Source: Daphnia carinata
Lineage: Eukaryota > Arthropoda > Branchiopoda > Diplostraca > Daphniidae
Reading direction: 5' to 3'
NCBI RefSeq assembly: GCF_022539665.2
Contig: NC_081332.1
Span: 4,913,803 to 4,977,802 of the forward strand
Length of the DNA stretch: 64,000 bases
The position numbers and the translations under genes are program-made. The notes beneath the pieces were generated by a model. The model was not told where the DNA came from, ran no database searches, and worked only from the letters and a program-made list of their open reading frames with translations. Of the stretch, positions 1 to 14,913 are shown piece by piece; position 1 is the stretch's first letter, and the number at the start of each line of letters is the position of its first letter.

Positions 1-3000
1 TGAAACGTTTTTTACTTGAAATGGCCGGATTGCCTTGGCGAGGTGGTGGAAGGTCCGGCTTCGGGATATTTATCTCAGGATATCGCTGGATTGACTTAAC
101 CTCCCTTTATACCCTCCCATTTCTCATCTTCTTATTCGAGCCTCCAACCCGCCCCCTCGCAATCTTGAAATTATGTGATCCCGATGATATTCAGTGAGTG
201 CAATATCTTCCTTCGTCCCATCATCTTTCTCCTCAAATTTTGGCGACAATTGTAAAGCTGCGCTTTTATCAAGCCCCTCACTTTTTTCGTGTACTTACGG
301 AGAGGATCGTACAAAATCCCGTTCAACCCCCCCCTCGTCTTTTGAAAGGAAAGCGAATTTTTCTTCCGAAGACGGATGCGATAATTGAGCTCAGATTTTT
401 ATTTGAAAAGAGACAAATTTATAGAAATATTTTTAACGCCCGTAAAAAAAAAAACAACCTACACCCCTCCCAAAAATCACAATCCGGTTTTGATTTTATG
501 TGTGAAAAATGTCCGCTGGCTGATGTAATTCCCCCACCCTCCTTTTTTCCCCCTCTATTTTAGAGCGTGAGTGCGTGAGTGTGTGTGTATAGATAATTAT
601 GGCGGGGGGTCTGTTTGTTTTCCTGGGGATACGAAGCAAGAGAAAGAAAAAGCCTAAAAAGATGTTTCAATATTTTTGGCACGTTTCGTGTGCGAAAACC
701 ACCAAAAGGATAGGACGGGACTACAAGAAAATTTCAATTTGGGTCTCGCTACGGGTCTGAAAAAAAAGAAAGAAAGGGAATTCGGTTTTTCTTCCATCTC
801 TCTTCGAATGTAAAAAAAAAAATTTTTTTTTTGCGTGATTATCTATGGGTGCGTGATGTTTGCGAGCTACTTTGAATTGATTGGTTGGAAAAAAAAGAGA
901 GAAACAAAAAATATGTCCCAACGCCATTTATTTTTTGCCTTGCCGTTTCGTGTACAAAAGAAAAGCGACAATTCTCCCGCAATGGCTTTCATGGGAAATT
1001 TTGTTTTTTTCGATTTAGAGATTTAAAAAAACATTATTTGATTGAAGTACGCCAAAACCCAGTCAGTTTGAAGCAAAGGAAAAAAGAATTTCCTTTTTTT
1101 TTTTTTAATTCAGCAACGGGGAAAGAAAAACGAAGAAAAGCTAATTTTCTTTATGTGCCCTCCATCTCTCTCCAGTGCGCCATTTCTCCTCCTCGCCCCA
1201 CCCTAATCGTGAACCTTTTAACTTTCTTCGAATTTTTTTTTTGTTGTGGAAAAAATTAAGTTCGGCCTGTGATGTTTTTAATTCTCTCCCCGCGAACGCC
1301 TCCTCCCCCCCCCACTTCCCCTCACACAAACAAAAAAAAAGATGAAATGGGAAAAAAACTATCTCGTATGTGATTGAGACAAAAATCGGTATTGAAACTC
1401 TCCTCGTCTCTCGGCACTTGATTTTGTTTGATCGACAAGTCTCTTTTTTTTTCTATCTCTCTTTTTAATTTTTCTTCTATTTTAATTTTTCACTTTTGAT
1501 GTAGTGTTATTTCCTATTTTTTAAAAAAAGAATTAGAATATCCTCCGCCGTTTGGTTTGCGTGCAATTTTGAGAGAAGACGGGAATAGAAGAAGAGAAAA
1601 ATTGTGATTCGATTCGTGTCAATTTTTGAAGAGTTTTTTTTTTTTTTTTTTTTTCGTTTTTCTTTCGAAATTGTCTACACACGAACTCTCTCACGGTGTG
1701 TGGTGCATGCTTTTATTTTTTCGTTTCACTTCTTTTGAATATGATTATTCGTATACATTTTTAATTACTATTTGGCAGTCTCCCCCCCCCTCCCAATTTC
1801 TCTTTTCACTTTCTTCAAGTCTTTTTTTTTTTTTTTAAATATAATTCAGTGTCCATGTAAACTACTTCGAAACGAAGGAGACAAAAAGAAATGAGAACCC
1901 AAACGAATGGGAAACTATGAATTTTGAGGTCTTTCATTTTGTTTTTTTGTCTTCTCTCTCTGCAACAAATATGTGCGCTCTTACGTGTATGTGTGTGTAC
2001 AGAGGTATTTTTGTTCGCCGTCAAGAAAGGAAAAAACAAAAAAATGTACACCCTTTTTATTATAATGGAAGCAAAAAAAAAAGAGACTTGTTTTTGTATA
2101 GTAATAATAAAAACCTTCATCGCATCGCAAAAAGAAATGACAATTCTCTCGCTATTTATTTCTTATCAATTATCGGTTCGACAATAAAACAAAAAGTTTA
2201 TGAAGTTGGGGGTTCAAACTGAAAACGAAGACACATTTCGTTAAAAAAACTGACCTTGTTCCCGAAATGAATTCGGTTCTGCGCGCATGCGCCGTTTTTT
2301 TTAGTGTGTGTTGTCGTCCAAGTCGGGCCCTGACCCGCTTCATCGTGAATTTTATGTTCCTTTTTTTTTATTATTAGAGAATGAGATTTTTGTGTATGTG
2401 TGAGTTGGCGCTTGTTGCTGGGGGGACACACTTTCGAATTCGTGAGTTCGGCGTCCGATCGTTCACCGAAAAGGAGAAAGAACGAAAAGGCATTTTTTAA
2501 GTAATGAACTGACAACGGCCCTGTTCTTATTAATTTTTTACTCAGTTGGATATTTTCTTTTTTTGCTTTTCAATGGGTCGTTACCTTTAAGGAGCTCGCG
2601 ATCGGTGCATCGCAGCGTGTAATAATAATACACCAACCTAATGAAACGGGTTCTCATTTTTTTTTTTTTTATTGACATCGAAAAGAAACGGGCCCCATTT
2701 CTATTTGAATCGTGTCAAATGAAATTGAAGTAAAAATAAAGTTGTGCCATCTAGTGAGCGGTTCGAATCTAATCAGGGGGGAGAGTTTTGCCCTCACGAA
2801 GATGCTGATGTTAAGTATTTCTTTTTTTTCTAAAAAAAAAAAAAAAAGACGAAGAGAAATGGAGACTCAGCTTTTCTCTTGTGAACAGAGGTGAAAGATG
2901 ATAACAAACAGAAGAAAAAGAGAAAGACGTGCGGTAGAGGCCGAGAGTGCAATGCACGTTAAGTAGGTGAAGAACCCAAGAGAGAGAGAGACTGTTGTGT

Positions 3001-3577
3001 GTGCAATGTTTGCTACGGACAACGCCCCTGTTGTAAAGTGACTTTTGGTCGACACTCGACTCGCAATAAAGTTCGAAACCCGCATATTATTGGCTTTTTT
3101 TTTTTTACACAATGAGATATTAAAGCATTTTTTTTTTGTGTTTCTAATTCGTTTGTAATCAGAGAGGCCGGCGAGACACACGGGGGCACAATAAGTGGCC
3201 CACATGCAACCGTGTTGTTAAAGCTTCTCGTTTAAACTACAACGAGTTTCTTGACATCATTGTAGTCGGATCGATTGGTGACTCATTTTTCCTTCCTTTT
3301 GACGAATGGCACGTACAAAGTGAATGTAGTCGATGATAATATACCAAGAGGTTTTTTAAAAAATGTTTTCCGGTGAAAGTCGACGATTTTTTGTATTAAA
3401 AGAAAAATCCCTAATTTATTTCCTTTTTTCAATGAATAAATTTCAGCCGCTCTCTCTTTATTTGTTACCATTCTTTTTGTATATTTTTTCTTTCTGGTTA
3501 TTGAATTTCAATTCTCCTTTCTTATCTTTGTGTCTGACAATTTTTTTTTCTGTTCTTTTTTTTTCTCTTGTGTCTAG
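1..3577. other. AT-rich flank or 5' intron, no supported gene
   Basis: This stretch is dominated by runs of A or T, short C/T-rich patches and stop codons in all frames. The small open frames on both strands are made of homopolymer-encoded residues (K, F, S) and look spurious. The exon at 3578 opens in frame directly after an acceptor TAG, with no ATG in that exon, so at least one upstream exon of the kinase gene must lie here or beyond the left edge. I could not identify it. A 61-codon open frame starts with ATG at 21 and ends at about 197, but nothing supports it as coding. Confidence 0.5.
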
Positions 3578-6408
3578 CAACAGCAGACGAGTGTGACGGC
3601 GATTGGGGCAACTGTCTTCGTTGAAGCGACGACTAACGACACCGGCAACCAAACAACCCGTTCGTGCCACTGTCCCCAATGGACATTGCGACGTCCGCGT
3701 CACTGGGTCTACCGTGGAGAGGGCAATGCTTCCAGTAAATATAGAATTATTTTTAAAACATACATTTTCAATTGTAAATGAAAAGACATTTCAACAAATG
3801 ATTTTTTTGTCGTGATAGAAATAGCAGAAAATGTGGGATCCTCTTTTCTTATTGCCAAATCCCAAACATACATAGTTGTTAAGCTTCTTAAATCTTAAGT
3901 TCTTAATCGGCTTACCACATTAATGTTCTTTTTATTTCCGTCTTCACAAAAAATGAATTATCCCCGTCCACTCCAGTCGTATTGGCTTTACCTCAGGTAC
4001 AGTTTTATTCTACTCATTAACATTGTCCGCACGTTAGTTACTAAGAACAAATGACGACCATGTTTTAAATCTCAAGTGACCTTATAAATCTTTTATTTGT
4101 TCTTTTCTGGTCGGGGGCGATTTTAGGAAAAGAAGATTGTCAAGCTGGCCAAAATCGATAACAAACTAAGGCGAATGGATTCTGACAATCAGTTTGTTGC
4201 CGAAGAGGTCAATGGGGGCATCCGAACCATCGCCGAAACGGTTAGATTAAAAGTAGCTTTAAAGTTGATTTGTTCTCATTATTGTCATGGTTTGAGTTTG
4301 GCCATTGTTTTGTTGTTGTTTTTCTTCCCTTTTTTTTTTTTTAGTTGGAACGGCTCATCTTTAGTCAAAAGATATTGGGTTCGTTGCTAGGCGCCGGATT
4401 AGTCCGTCCGTGTCATGTTTTTCACGTAGATTTAGACGAGATTGAAGAGGTGGATCACCTCATTGATGTCTTCCGTCCAGGTTGATTTGAATTCATTTCT
4501 TCCTTACCCCACCACTTTCTAAAATTCAAATGTCTCTAACTGCGTGTCTTTGAAAGCTCATCGTAAACACAAACGATTAGCGCCAGTGTGCCACGTGATT
4601 GTTTGCCCGGATTGCACACTTTTACCTCGTCCGCCTCTTCTCACGCAATCAGCAGAACAGTCCGTTACGGTTTCACCGGCGAGTCCTTGCAAGACAACAG
4701 CACAACAGCGGAGAGCCGGTCTTTTGCGTTGAACTGAAACCGAAGCAAGGGTTCCTTAGCCAGGGTCATCAACATTGCCCTTTTTGCCTCAACCAATTCC
4801 TCAAGGTATATTAGTTCTTTTCTTCTGCCTTGGCACTAGATACCGTTTTCTCTGCCGCACCAAATACGGTACTTTTTTTTTTTCTTTTTTGGGTTATGAC
4901 TTTGGTCGTCTTGTGTCGTGCTGACGCCATCAAGCCACACAAGAGGCCAACACATACACATAGTTGAATAATAACAATGGCAGAGAGAACGTTGCCATTG
5001 TTTTGTTTTACTTCTTATGTTTGGGGATTTCTCTCGATTGTAAAAATTTTATTTTTTAATTTGCGATGCTGATCGTATTTTTAGCGAAAACACGGGAAGA
5101 TTCAATTGCTGAGCCAGTATTGCCCACTTGATTTATTTTCTGGGTAAATTATTTATTTTATTGTATACATTTGTGCTGTCCGTTTTTATGATTGTGTTTC
5201 GGTACATTTTGATTGGCAGATCCCGTATGAGAATGCTTAAGGCTATTATAGCTCTTACCCGAACGCCCCAAAATAACCTGCGGATTTTTCAGGTAAAAAC
5301 AAAACAAAACAAGAAAAACATCTTTTTTCGTTTTTACAATTCTGGTGAAATGGAGTAATTTATTCCGTTACTATCAGGATGGGAATCTAGTGTTTGCCGA
5401 AGAGTGCCAAACCAACCTACTGCCCGTTTTGCAGCAGTGGTTCCAATTGGACGATGCAAACGATCGAACACTGTCAGTCCCCCCCTTTTTTTCATTATCA
5501 TTTCTTCTAAAAAATAACAAAAGAATAACGATTTCCAATTTTCCTAATGAAGGCTTTTGAAACATTTTTGCACTTTGGTGATGGATGCGTTGACGATGGA
5601 AATCTGTGATGACGTAGACCCAAGTCTTGATCAAACCATTGATGATTTTAAAGAGGCAAAAGAATCGCAAGAAGATTGGAATCGTTTGATCAAAGAAGAA
5701 AGAATCGATCACTTTTTACCGTGTTTGCCACCGCAGGCGAGAATTGAACAAAATGGGCCGGCAATAGCAACAAGTTTACCGTCACGGTCCGTCCTTTGCC
5801 GATTGCTACGAGTCCAATCGCTGGGCGACGTGAACTTTGGACGGCTTTACGACGCCTACGACACTCTTGCATGCCGTTTCCGTGACGGCTCCGTGCCCTA
5901 CGACACGATGCGCTGGACGCATCCGCACACGGGCACGGTCGACTGGCTCCTCAGCCAAGAGAAAACCACCAACAAGACGATGGACGATGTCCGTCTTGTT
6001 CAACGCTACCGTATCTCGTCAACAACTCGTGATTGTTCCATCATGATCGCCTTTCAGGCCAACGATTCAGTCAAGTAATGACCTCGTCTCGCACGAAACA
6101 CGCACGCATGCGCACAAATTAAAGCTTAAAGATGTTGAATCGTGCCCCATTGATAATGTGTTTTTTTTCAATTTGCATACAGAGATGCAACGGAGTCTTC
6201 ATTTGCTAGTTCGGAACATTTGCCAGTGTTGCGTGACCTTTCAGGTCATCGGTACAAATGTCACGCATCGGTCGTCGACTTGGATCCGAAACCAGTGACT
6301 TGCGTGGAGAAACACCGCCGGCGAAATCAAGCCATGAATGAGGCCTTTTGGCTCAGCAACAGCGGCTCTTCCCTCTCCCCTACGAATCGATTAGCGCCGA
6401 AAGTTTAA
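3578..6408 (+). CDS. IPPK: inositol-pentakisphosphate 2-kinase, 5' end missing
   Basis: The enzyme phosphorylates the 2-position of inositol pentakisphosphate to make phytate (InsP6). Exons read: 3578-3734, 3977-3996, 4127-4240, 4345-4480, 4557-4659, 4709-4805, 5085-5143, 5220-5292, 5378-5472, 5553-6074 and 6183-6408. They join in phase to 534 codons including the stop. Family motifs in order are the N-lobe nucleotide-binding WVYRGEGN, then LERLIFSQKILG, the signature VELKPKQGF, YCPLDLFSG, RDCSIMIAF and the C-terminal VVDLDPKP. Two gene-structure oddities are a 20-nt microexon and a 49-nt intron (4660-4708); removing that intron restores the frame and gives AEHGEPVFCVELKPK. The first listed exon starts in frame after an acceptor without an ATG, so the true start is upstream. 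The gene is convergent with ERMARD. Confidence 0.9.
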
Positions 6409-7301
6409 AACGTGTTCCTTTCCAAAATAATTAATTAATCAACTCTTCGTATTGTTTGAAACACACACACACCTACCTAGTCAACTAGTCGGCCATTTTT
6501 CTCTTCCCCTATTTGCCATGGGTGTTCTTTTTCGTGACTTGTAGCTCGTGACAGTGATTCCAAATTTAAGCGTCAGCAGTTCCCGAAGGCCTTTAAACTC
6601 TCTTTCCTAAAAAGAAAAACGAGACGTTTCGTCTTCTCGTTTTTCACATCCTCTTTGATTAGGCATCCCGATCAATTTCAACATTGAATTATTAAGCGAT
6701 TTTTGCGTGTTTCCTTTCACGGGCAGTTACCTACCGTTTATTGTATTTTTTTTTTTGTTCCAATTGTGAGTTCTCAACACATTTTTTTTTTGTTACTTTT
6801 GAATTTTGTTGGTGAATGTTTGCGGTTCATTGTCCCTACCTTTTTTTCCCTTGTATCAAACATTTAAGAGGGAAAAAAATTATCCAAAAAAAAGGCCCAA
6901 TTGGTGCTTGTTTCTATGCCCGAAAGGATCCTTTGAGAGTTTTTCTTTTCTATAGGCAATGCTACCAAAAGTTCCGACAGATGGCCGCTACTAAACGAAA
7001 ACGGGAGCTGCCGTGAGCTGTGAACGGTTCTTTTTTGTTTCTTGTAGTTCTTTAAAAAAAAAATGTTATTTGATCTTTTTATTGTATATTCATTCGTCCG
7101 TTTCCAGGTAAATAAAAAAAGGAACCCTGCGTCATCAGTAAGAGACAACAGGAGAAGGCAAAGTTATCTTTGGAATTGGCCCATGACCATGGCCGGCTCC
7201 CCGAGTCTCTACAACACAATCCCGGTGAAGGGTGAGTTGGTCTATTATTAACAACGCATACAATACAAGTCCTTCGTGACTTTTAAAGACTATTTGTAGC
7301 A
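6409..7301. other. convergent 3' region between IPPK and ERMARD
   Basis: This gap separates two stop codons on opposite strands, so it should hold both 3' untranslated regions. An AATAAA at 7111-7116 could serve the plus-strand kinase. The open frames inside are short and rich in homopolymer residues; I see no gene. Confidence 0.5.
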
Positions 7302-9545
7302 CTAGGCGGATGTGACGGAAGAAAAAATACCGGATGAATTGGAAGGCCGGATCTGAGAATTTTGTTGGACAAAGACGACGGCGGATGCAAGGAGAATTTC
7401 CATTGATTGAATCGATTCTTTTGCGCATTCTGCCAGATCCACCCAACGGTTATTGACTGACGCACTGGCGAAATTGTCTGCCCAGCGAGTGACGTTCCGT
7501 TTCATTCGCCGCACTGTCGGCGCATGGTTGACAATGACTTGGCCTCCACAACTCACGGCTATGGGAAAGAGCAAGGAAAGTTGGACAGCCCTTACGAATA
7601 GGCACATGTAACTGTCCAGCCGGGCATGAGTGGAGCGCTGTCGAGACCGTAACGACCAAGACGACAATGTACTTGAAGCACTACTATTTCTTTCGTTGTA
7701 ATGAGCCGTCATGCGTTGGCTACCCAATGCGATCTGGCTCATCATTCGACGCCAGGTGGCGGATAGCGGACAACGGTTTGTCTTGATGACAACATCGTTT
7801 ATTTCCCGGCTATTCTCCTCTTCAAGGCGATTTATTAATAGGTGATTAACCGAAGTGGACCAGTTATGGAGCCAGTCGCTAATCAGCGGGAGGCATTGGC
7901 CTGGCCAGGCAGACAAGTCGACGGCAGGCTGGTCGACGTCGACGATAGCTAAAGAAAGCCAATGTTCGATAGCTTGGATAGTTTGGATCAGTTCGCCGTG
8001 AAATAAAGCGGCTGGGGTGTAATCCGGTGAATAGTGAGGAACGCAAGAGACTTTCTCATCATCGGCTCGCCATAGGATTGCCGTCGATAATGCGAGCAAG
8101 TGTCTGGACAATTGGACGTTGATATCCCACAATTGACACTCGCCATGACTGAACCGATCGCGAACTCTTGGCCCTTCAGTTTGGACGAAAATATCAAGCA
8201 AGGCAAGAAACAGTCCGTTGCCCAAAAAGTCGGCCATACGGGGTTTGTTTGAATCATCTCCGTTGCCGCATTCCAGGATGACGTCGAGTGTTGTGTAGTG
8301 GACGACGGATTCAGCAGTCAGGGCTCGCGAAGGGCAGTCGTTCGTGGCGCAGTAAATCAATCGGAGCGTATGCTCTATTTCGGGCATGATCAGCGCGCAG
8401 CAGCGACCGTAACGGCCTCTCTGATGATGTATAATGGCTCGGTGCCAAATGGCCTTGCGGCTGCTGGGTAATCCTCTCGTCGTTGAAACCGCCTCTACCA
8501 ACATCTCTTCTTCCATAAACTCTGACCATTTCGGCCACTTGCGTCCCTGCTGATGCTGCTTAAAAGTGGCCCAGCGTCTCGGGATGATTTCATTGACGCT
8601 TACTATCGATCGGCAGCCGTCCAAATGTCGACCTATAGAAGCGCAAACAAATAACAAGACGGAAGCATAGCCATGGGTGTCCCAGTCGAGAAAACTGACG
8701 AAGCCATGCCAGATCAGGTTCCTCAGATTGAGAGACAGTGGATTGCCAAGCAACAGCTGTAAAAGGACTACCTATTATTTCAAAGAACCAGTAGGAAGAA
8801 AGTGTATGTTATTTTTTAAAAAATTCAGATTATGACCTTGAGATAATTCTGCTATTTACTTGCGATATGCCCAGTATCACGTGCAACTCTCGTGAGGCCA
8901 ACAGATCCCGGAACAAAGATGGGACCTTTTTGTTTCGATCTCCATGTAAAAACAACTAAAAGAAAAAAGAATTCGTGTCATAATTTGAGTTATTTCAGCT
9001 ATTAAGTTGTAAATGACGCAATCTACATTGCCAAGAGCTCTCTCAAGTGCAGCAGTTATGAGCAGGAGGCATTCGTGGGAGTTGAGAGCTACTTCATCTT
9101 CCCTGCTTAGCAGATCAAAACATAGGTAAATTATCTGGGGTTGATGCATCCAAGCACACAGCTTCATAAGACCTTTTAATTCCTCTTGTGGCATAACCTT
9201 CATTTTCATTCTAACATTTTCAAGATAGGGTGCAACATCATCAATGGTTTGGCTGTACCATTCTGCATTACGCTCAGTTGGGTGAAGCAAGTTCTCATCT
9301 GATGGAATGAAACCTAAATTGTATTCAGCAAAAAAAATTTATAAAGCTATTCAAATACCAGCGTGACGTAAGAGAGATGAAACATTTGAAATATCCAGTA
9401 GATCGTCTGTGGCAAATTTTAGACTGGCGTCACTACTTGCCGTTCCTACGAAGCCTTTTTTTAGTACAAGGTCTTGGACGCTGCGTGATAAATATGTGGG
9501 TGTATTCTCCACAATTTTATACCATCTTCCAACGATTTCTTTCAT
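7302..9545 (-). CDS. ERMARD: ERMARD, ER membrane-associated RNA degradation protein
   Basis: Four exons join to 675 codons including the stop: 9359-9545 (start ATG at 9545), 9027-9313, 8860-8955 and 7302-8756. The predicted 674 residues are close to the roughly 680 of the vertebrate protein. Recognisable family blocks are a region around LNLRNLIWHGF, then RALTAESVVHYTT, GPRVRDRFSHGE and SLRSRQRS, followed by a hydrophobic stretch (LSLLFPIAVS) that may be a membrane segment. The repeated R-N/D-x-x-H-G pattern is typical of the DUF4209-type domain. The vertebrate protein is linked to the ER membrane and neuronal migration; its biochemical activity is not settled. It shares a 269-bp divergent upstream region with GTF2A2. 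The start is the first ATG of the first exon; an extra 5' exon is not excluded. Confidence 0.86.
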
Positions 9546-9814
9546 TTTATGATATTATTCAATAGATAAAATATCAAATCAATTTGAACTGCACAATTTT
9601 TTTAAAACGGATGAAGCAGACGACTATTAAGTTGCAGACGTCTAGATCTGTTCTTCCATCAGCATCATTTGGCGTAGACTTGCATTGCATAGATGCAACA
9701 ATTTGTACCATCTTTGTTTCGCCTAGTTGAATAAATTACTAGGTACAGTTATCTATTAGTAGTTCTATTGTGTGCTCGTCAGAGTTCGAACTTGTTATCT
9801 GGTTAATCAAAGTT
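9546..9814. promoter_or_regulatory. divergent upstream region of ERMARD and GTF2A2
   Basis: The two start codons face away from each other across 269 bp, so both 5' UTRs and both core promoters must share this interval unless further 5' exons exist. I see no clear TATA box. The assignment rests on geometry only. Confidence 0.45.
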
Positions 9815-10361
9815 ATGGCTTATCAACTTTATCGTAACACAACTTTGGGCAACACGTTGCAGGAAACTTTGGACGAGCTCATCCAGGTAGTAGAAAGCTC
9901 TAGTAACTATGTTGTGTTCACAAATAACTGCAAAATATCTTGAATGAAAAATTTTTTTTTTTTGGTATTGTTTCAGTTTGGCCAAATTACTCCTCAACTA
10001 GCCCTCAAAGTTTTGGTGCACTTTGATCGCACCATGAACAATTCTTTGGCTCTGAAAGTAAAAAACAGGCTTACATTCAAGGTGCAGTTTATAAATTCAC
10101 TATATCCTTACTGTTTTTTTTTTAAATGAGCATTCATTTTAGGCAGGTAAACTAAATACCTATAGGTTTTGTGACAATGTGTGGACATTCCTTCTAAGTG
10201 ATGTTGAATTCCGAGATGTCTCCGAACTTTGCAAAGGGGAAACTGTCAAAATTGTAGCATGTGATGGAAAAGGTATAGAACTATTTATAACATTAATTGG
10301 CATATTAAGATTAATCTTGTATCCTCCTTTTCCAGCTGTTCCTCCAACTAAAGACGATTAA
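9815..10361 (+). CDS. GTF2A2: transcription initiation factor IIA gamma subunit
   Basis: This is the small TFIIA subunit, which joins the alpha/beta chain to stabilise TBP on DNA in the RNA polymerase II pre-initiation complex. Four exons (9815-9886, 9977-10081, 10143-10272, 10336-10361) join to 111 codons including the stop, matching the usual length of about 110 residues. The N terminus [13 protein letters not shown], the helical block [14 protein letters not shown] and the beta-barrel block [13 protein letters not shown] with KIVACDGK are near-invariant in animals. The last exon encodes only AVPPTKDD after the shared codon. An AATAAA sits at 10420-10425. Confidence 0.96.
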
Positions 10362-11138
10362 AGTTGGCTAAACATCATTTCATTTCAATGTTTATGTATT
10401 TGGTGGCCGAGGCAGAGAGAATAAAGCTAAGATTTTTTAGTTAACCTATTGGTTCTGGAGTAACTAATTTTCCAAGTAAGTATTAAGGAATTCTAGATTA
10501 ATATCTTTGATTAAATTGATAACCGAATGAGGAACTTAGTGATAGAAAAGATTGTTACGCTGTAACTTGTTCACCCACACACTTTTTTCTATATCTTTGT
10601 AGCTTGCGTGCAGAAATCCCTGCGTTTTCCTTTTGCTTTTTTCTTGTAAATTCCAGCGATTTGCGTACCTCAGCTCCAAAACCGGGTTAAAAGTCCGCAT
10701 AGAACCTCGAGGACAGGAAGATTCCCTGAGTTTCTTTTGACTCTTTTTGTTTGGTATTCGTTGACTTAAGTTACAAGCCGTTATTTTAATGGATCTTATG
10801 TTGAAGGTACGTCGTTGTTAAACTTTCTGAAAGAATTCCAGTGGAAAATTGGACAACTGAAACTTGTTCAAGTAAAGGCAATTTTATAATTTGTACAAAC
10901 AAAACATCTTCATCAGATAATCGGTTGGACAATATTCTACATCATAACTGTAAAATCATCAATTCTGAGCGCCTTACAGCAAGCCAAATCACGTTTAGCC
11001 CTCAAACAGGTTAGATAAAAGAGATTTTGCACATGACGTAAAGTATGAGTGGAGACCTGGGATCGGAACACGTTTCGGGCAAGTGTTATTGAAATGATAA
11101 GCTGCGCTATCATTTGAAAAGGCATCTGGTTGGTTAAA
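10362..11138. other. convergent 3' region between GTF2A2 and MKLN1
   Basis: It holds the GTF2A2 polyadenylation signal (10420-10425) and presumably the muskelin 3' UTR. A 74-codon minus-strand open frame (10937-11161) overlaps the muskelin stop in another frame and looks like chance. No gene is supported. Confidence 0.5.
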
Positions 11139-14003
<2,865 letters not shown>

Positions 14004-14913
14004 TGTCAGCAAATTATTTTGATGTTTGAAATTGTAGATGAATGAAATGCCGAATAGTGCGAGATTCGTTTATCCACAACACATAAGCTCTAAAGAGATA
14101 ACTACGGGCATCTTGGCCGTATAAAACAGAAAACATTTCTGAAAACAATCGACGATCGCATGGGCCGCAGGAGCAGGCAGGAGACTACTTCTTGATTTCT
14201 CCAGTGCAGCGAGAATGGGGCTCGCTTTCAGAGTCACTACGAGAGAATGCCATTTTTTAAAAAAGGAGGAGGAATAGCGCCACATTTAATGAAAAGGGCT
14301 ACCGAACTGACGGTGACTTTTGGGTTGTGAATCGGAAGATCTATTACTCACAGGTAAATAATCAAAATCGAGTGCTTGTAAGACAGGGGCTCACCCCGAT
14401 TAAGTACCCAGTTTGAAACCTAGTGTGGTGTTGGACGAAGAACTGGACGCCTCGCAACTCAAAATACCCCGCCCCACAACCCCTAAATGCCTGCCGTGAT
14501 TAACAGTAAAGCACACCGGTTGGCGCGTGGGGACAATCCGTAGCGTTACCCCATCACGCACAGGCTGTCAGCTGTAGTTGGTTGCCTCGTTGGCTGGATG
14601 CCGGTGCTGCACGCTTTTTGTTCAGTACGTCGCCGACTTATTAGGATTTACATGTTTATTGGTGTTTCAGTGTATTAATACTGGATTAGATAAAAACTTG
14701 CAGGTGTCTTGTACAAATTTATCATGACCTAACCGTTAAATATCTTATCATATTCAATGCAAGACGAACATTCCTCAGGTAAAATTTCATCTGGCGTGTC
14801 TAATTGCAGGGCCGCCTATTATTATTTGCTTCGTTTGTTCTCTTTTGAATTTTGAAATCGACTTTCGCTGAAAGCTTACTCTATAATACTGTTTCTATTT
14901 CAGGACGAGAAAC
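14004..14913. promoter_or_regulatory. divergent region upstream of MKLN1 and GT92 copy
   Basis: The muskelin start at 14003 and the glycosyltransferase-like start at 14914 point apart. A 71-codon minus-strand open frame (14070-14285) and a shorter nested ATG frame lie just upstream of muskelin; they may be 5' UTR with upstream ORFs. A pyrimidine-rich acceptor ending at 14902 precedes the plus-strand ATG by 11 nt, so a 5' UTR intron is likely there. The middle holds nothing I recognise. Confidence 0.4.

Noticed and set aside
1-99. Possible end of an upstream gene (open frame ending TAA at 97-99)
   Set aside because: The frame is closed by TGA at position 1 and no splice acceptor precedes the readable part, so it cannot be supported.
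4557-4805. Apparent frameshift or pseudogene in IPPK
   Set aside because: Removing a 49-nt GT-AG intron (4660-4708) restores the frame and gives a family-like joint, so no lesion is needed.
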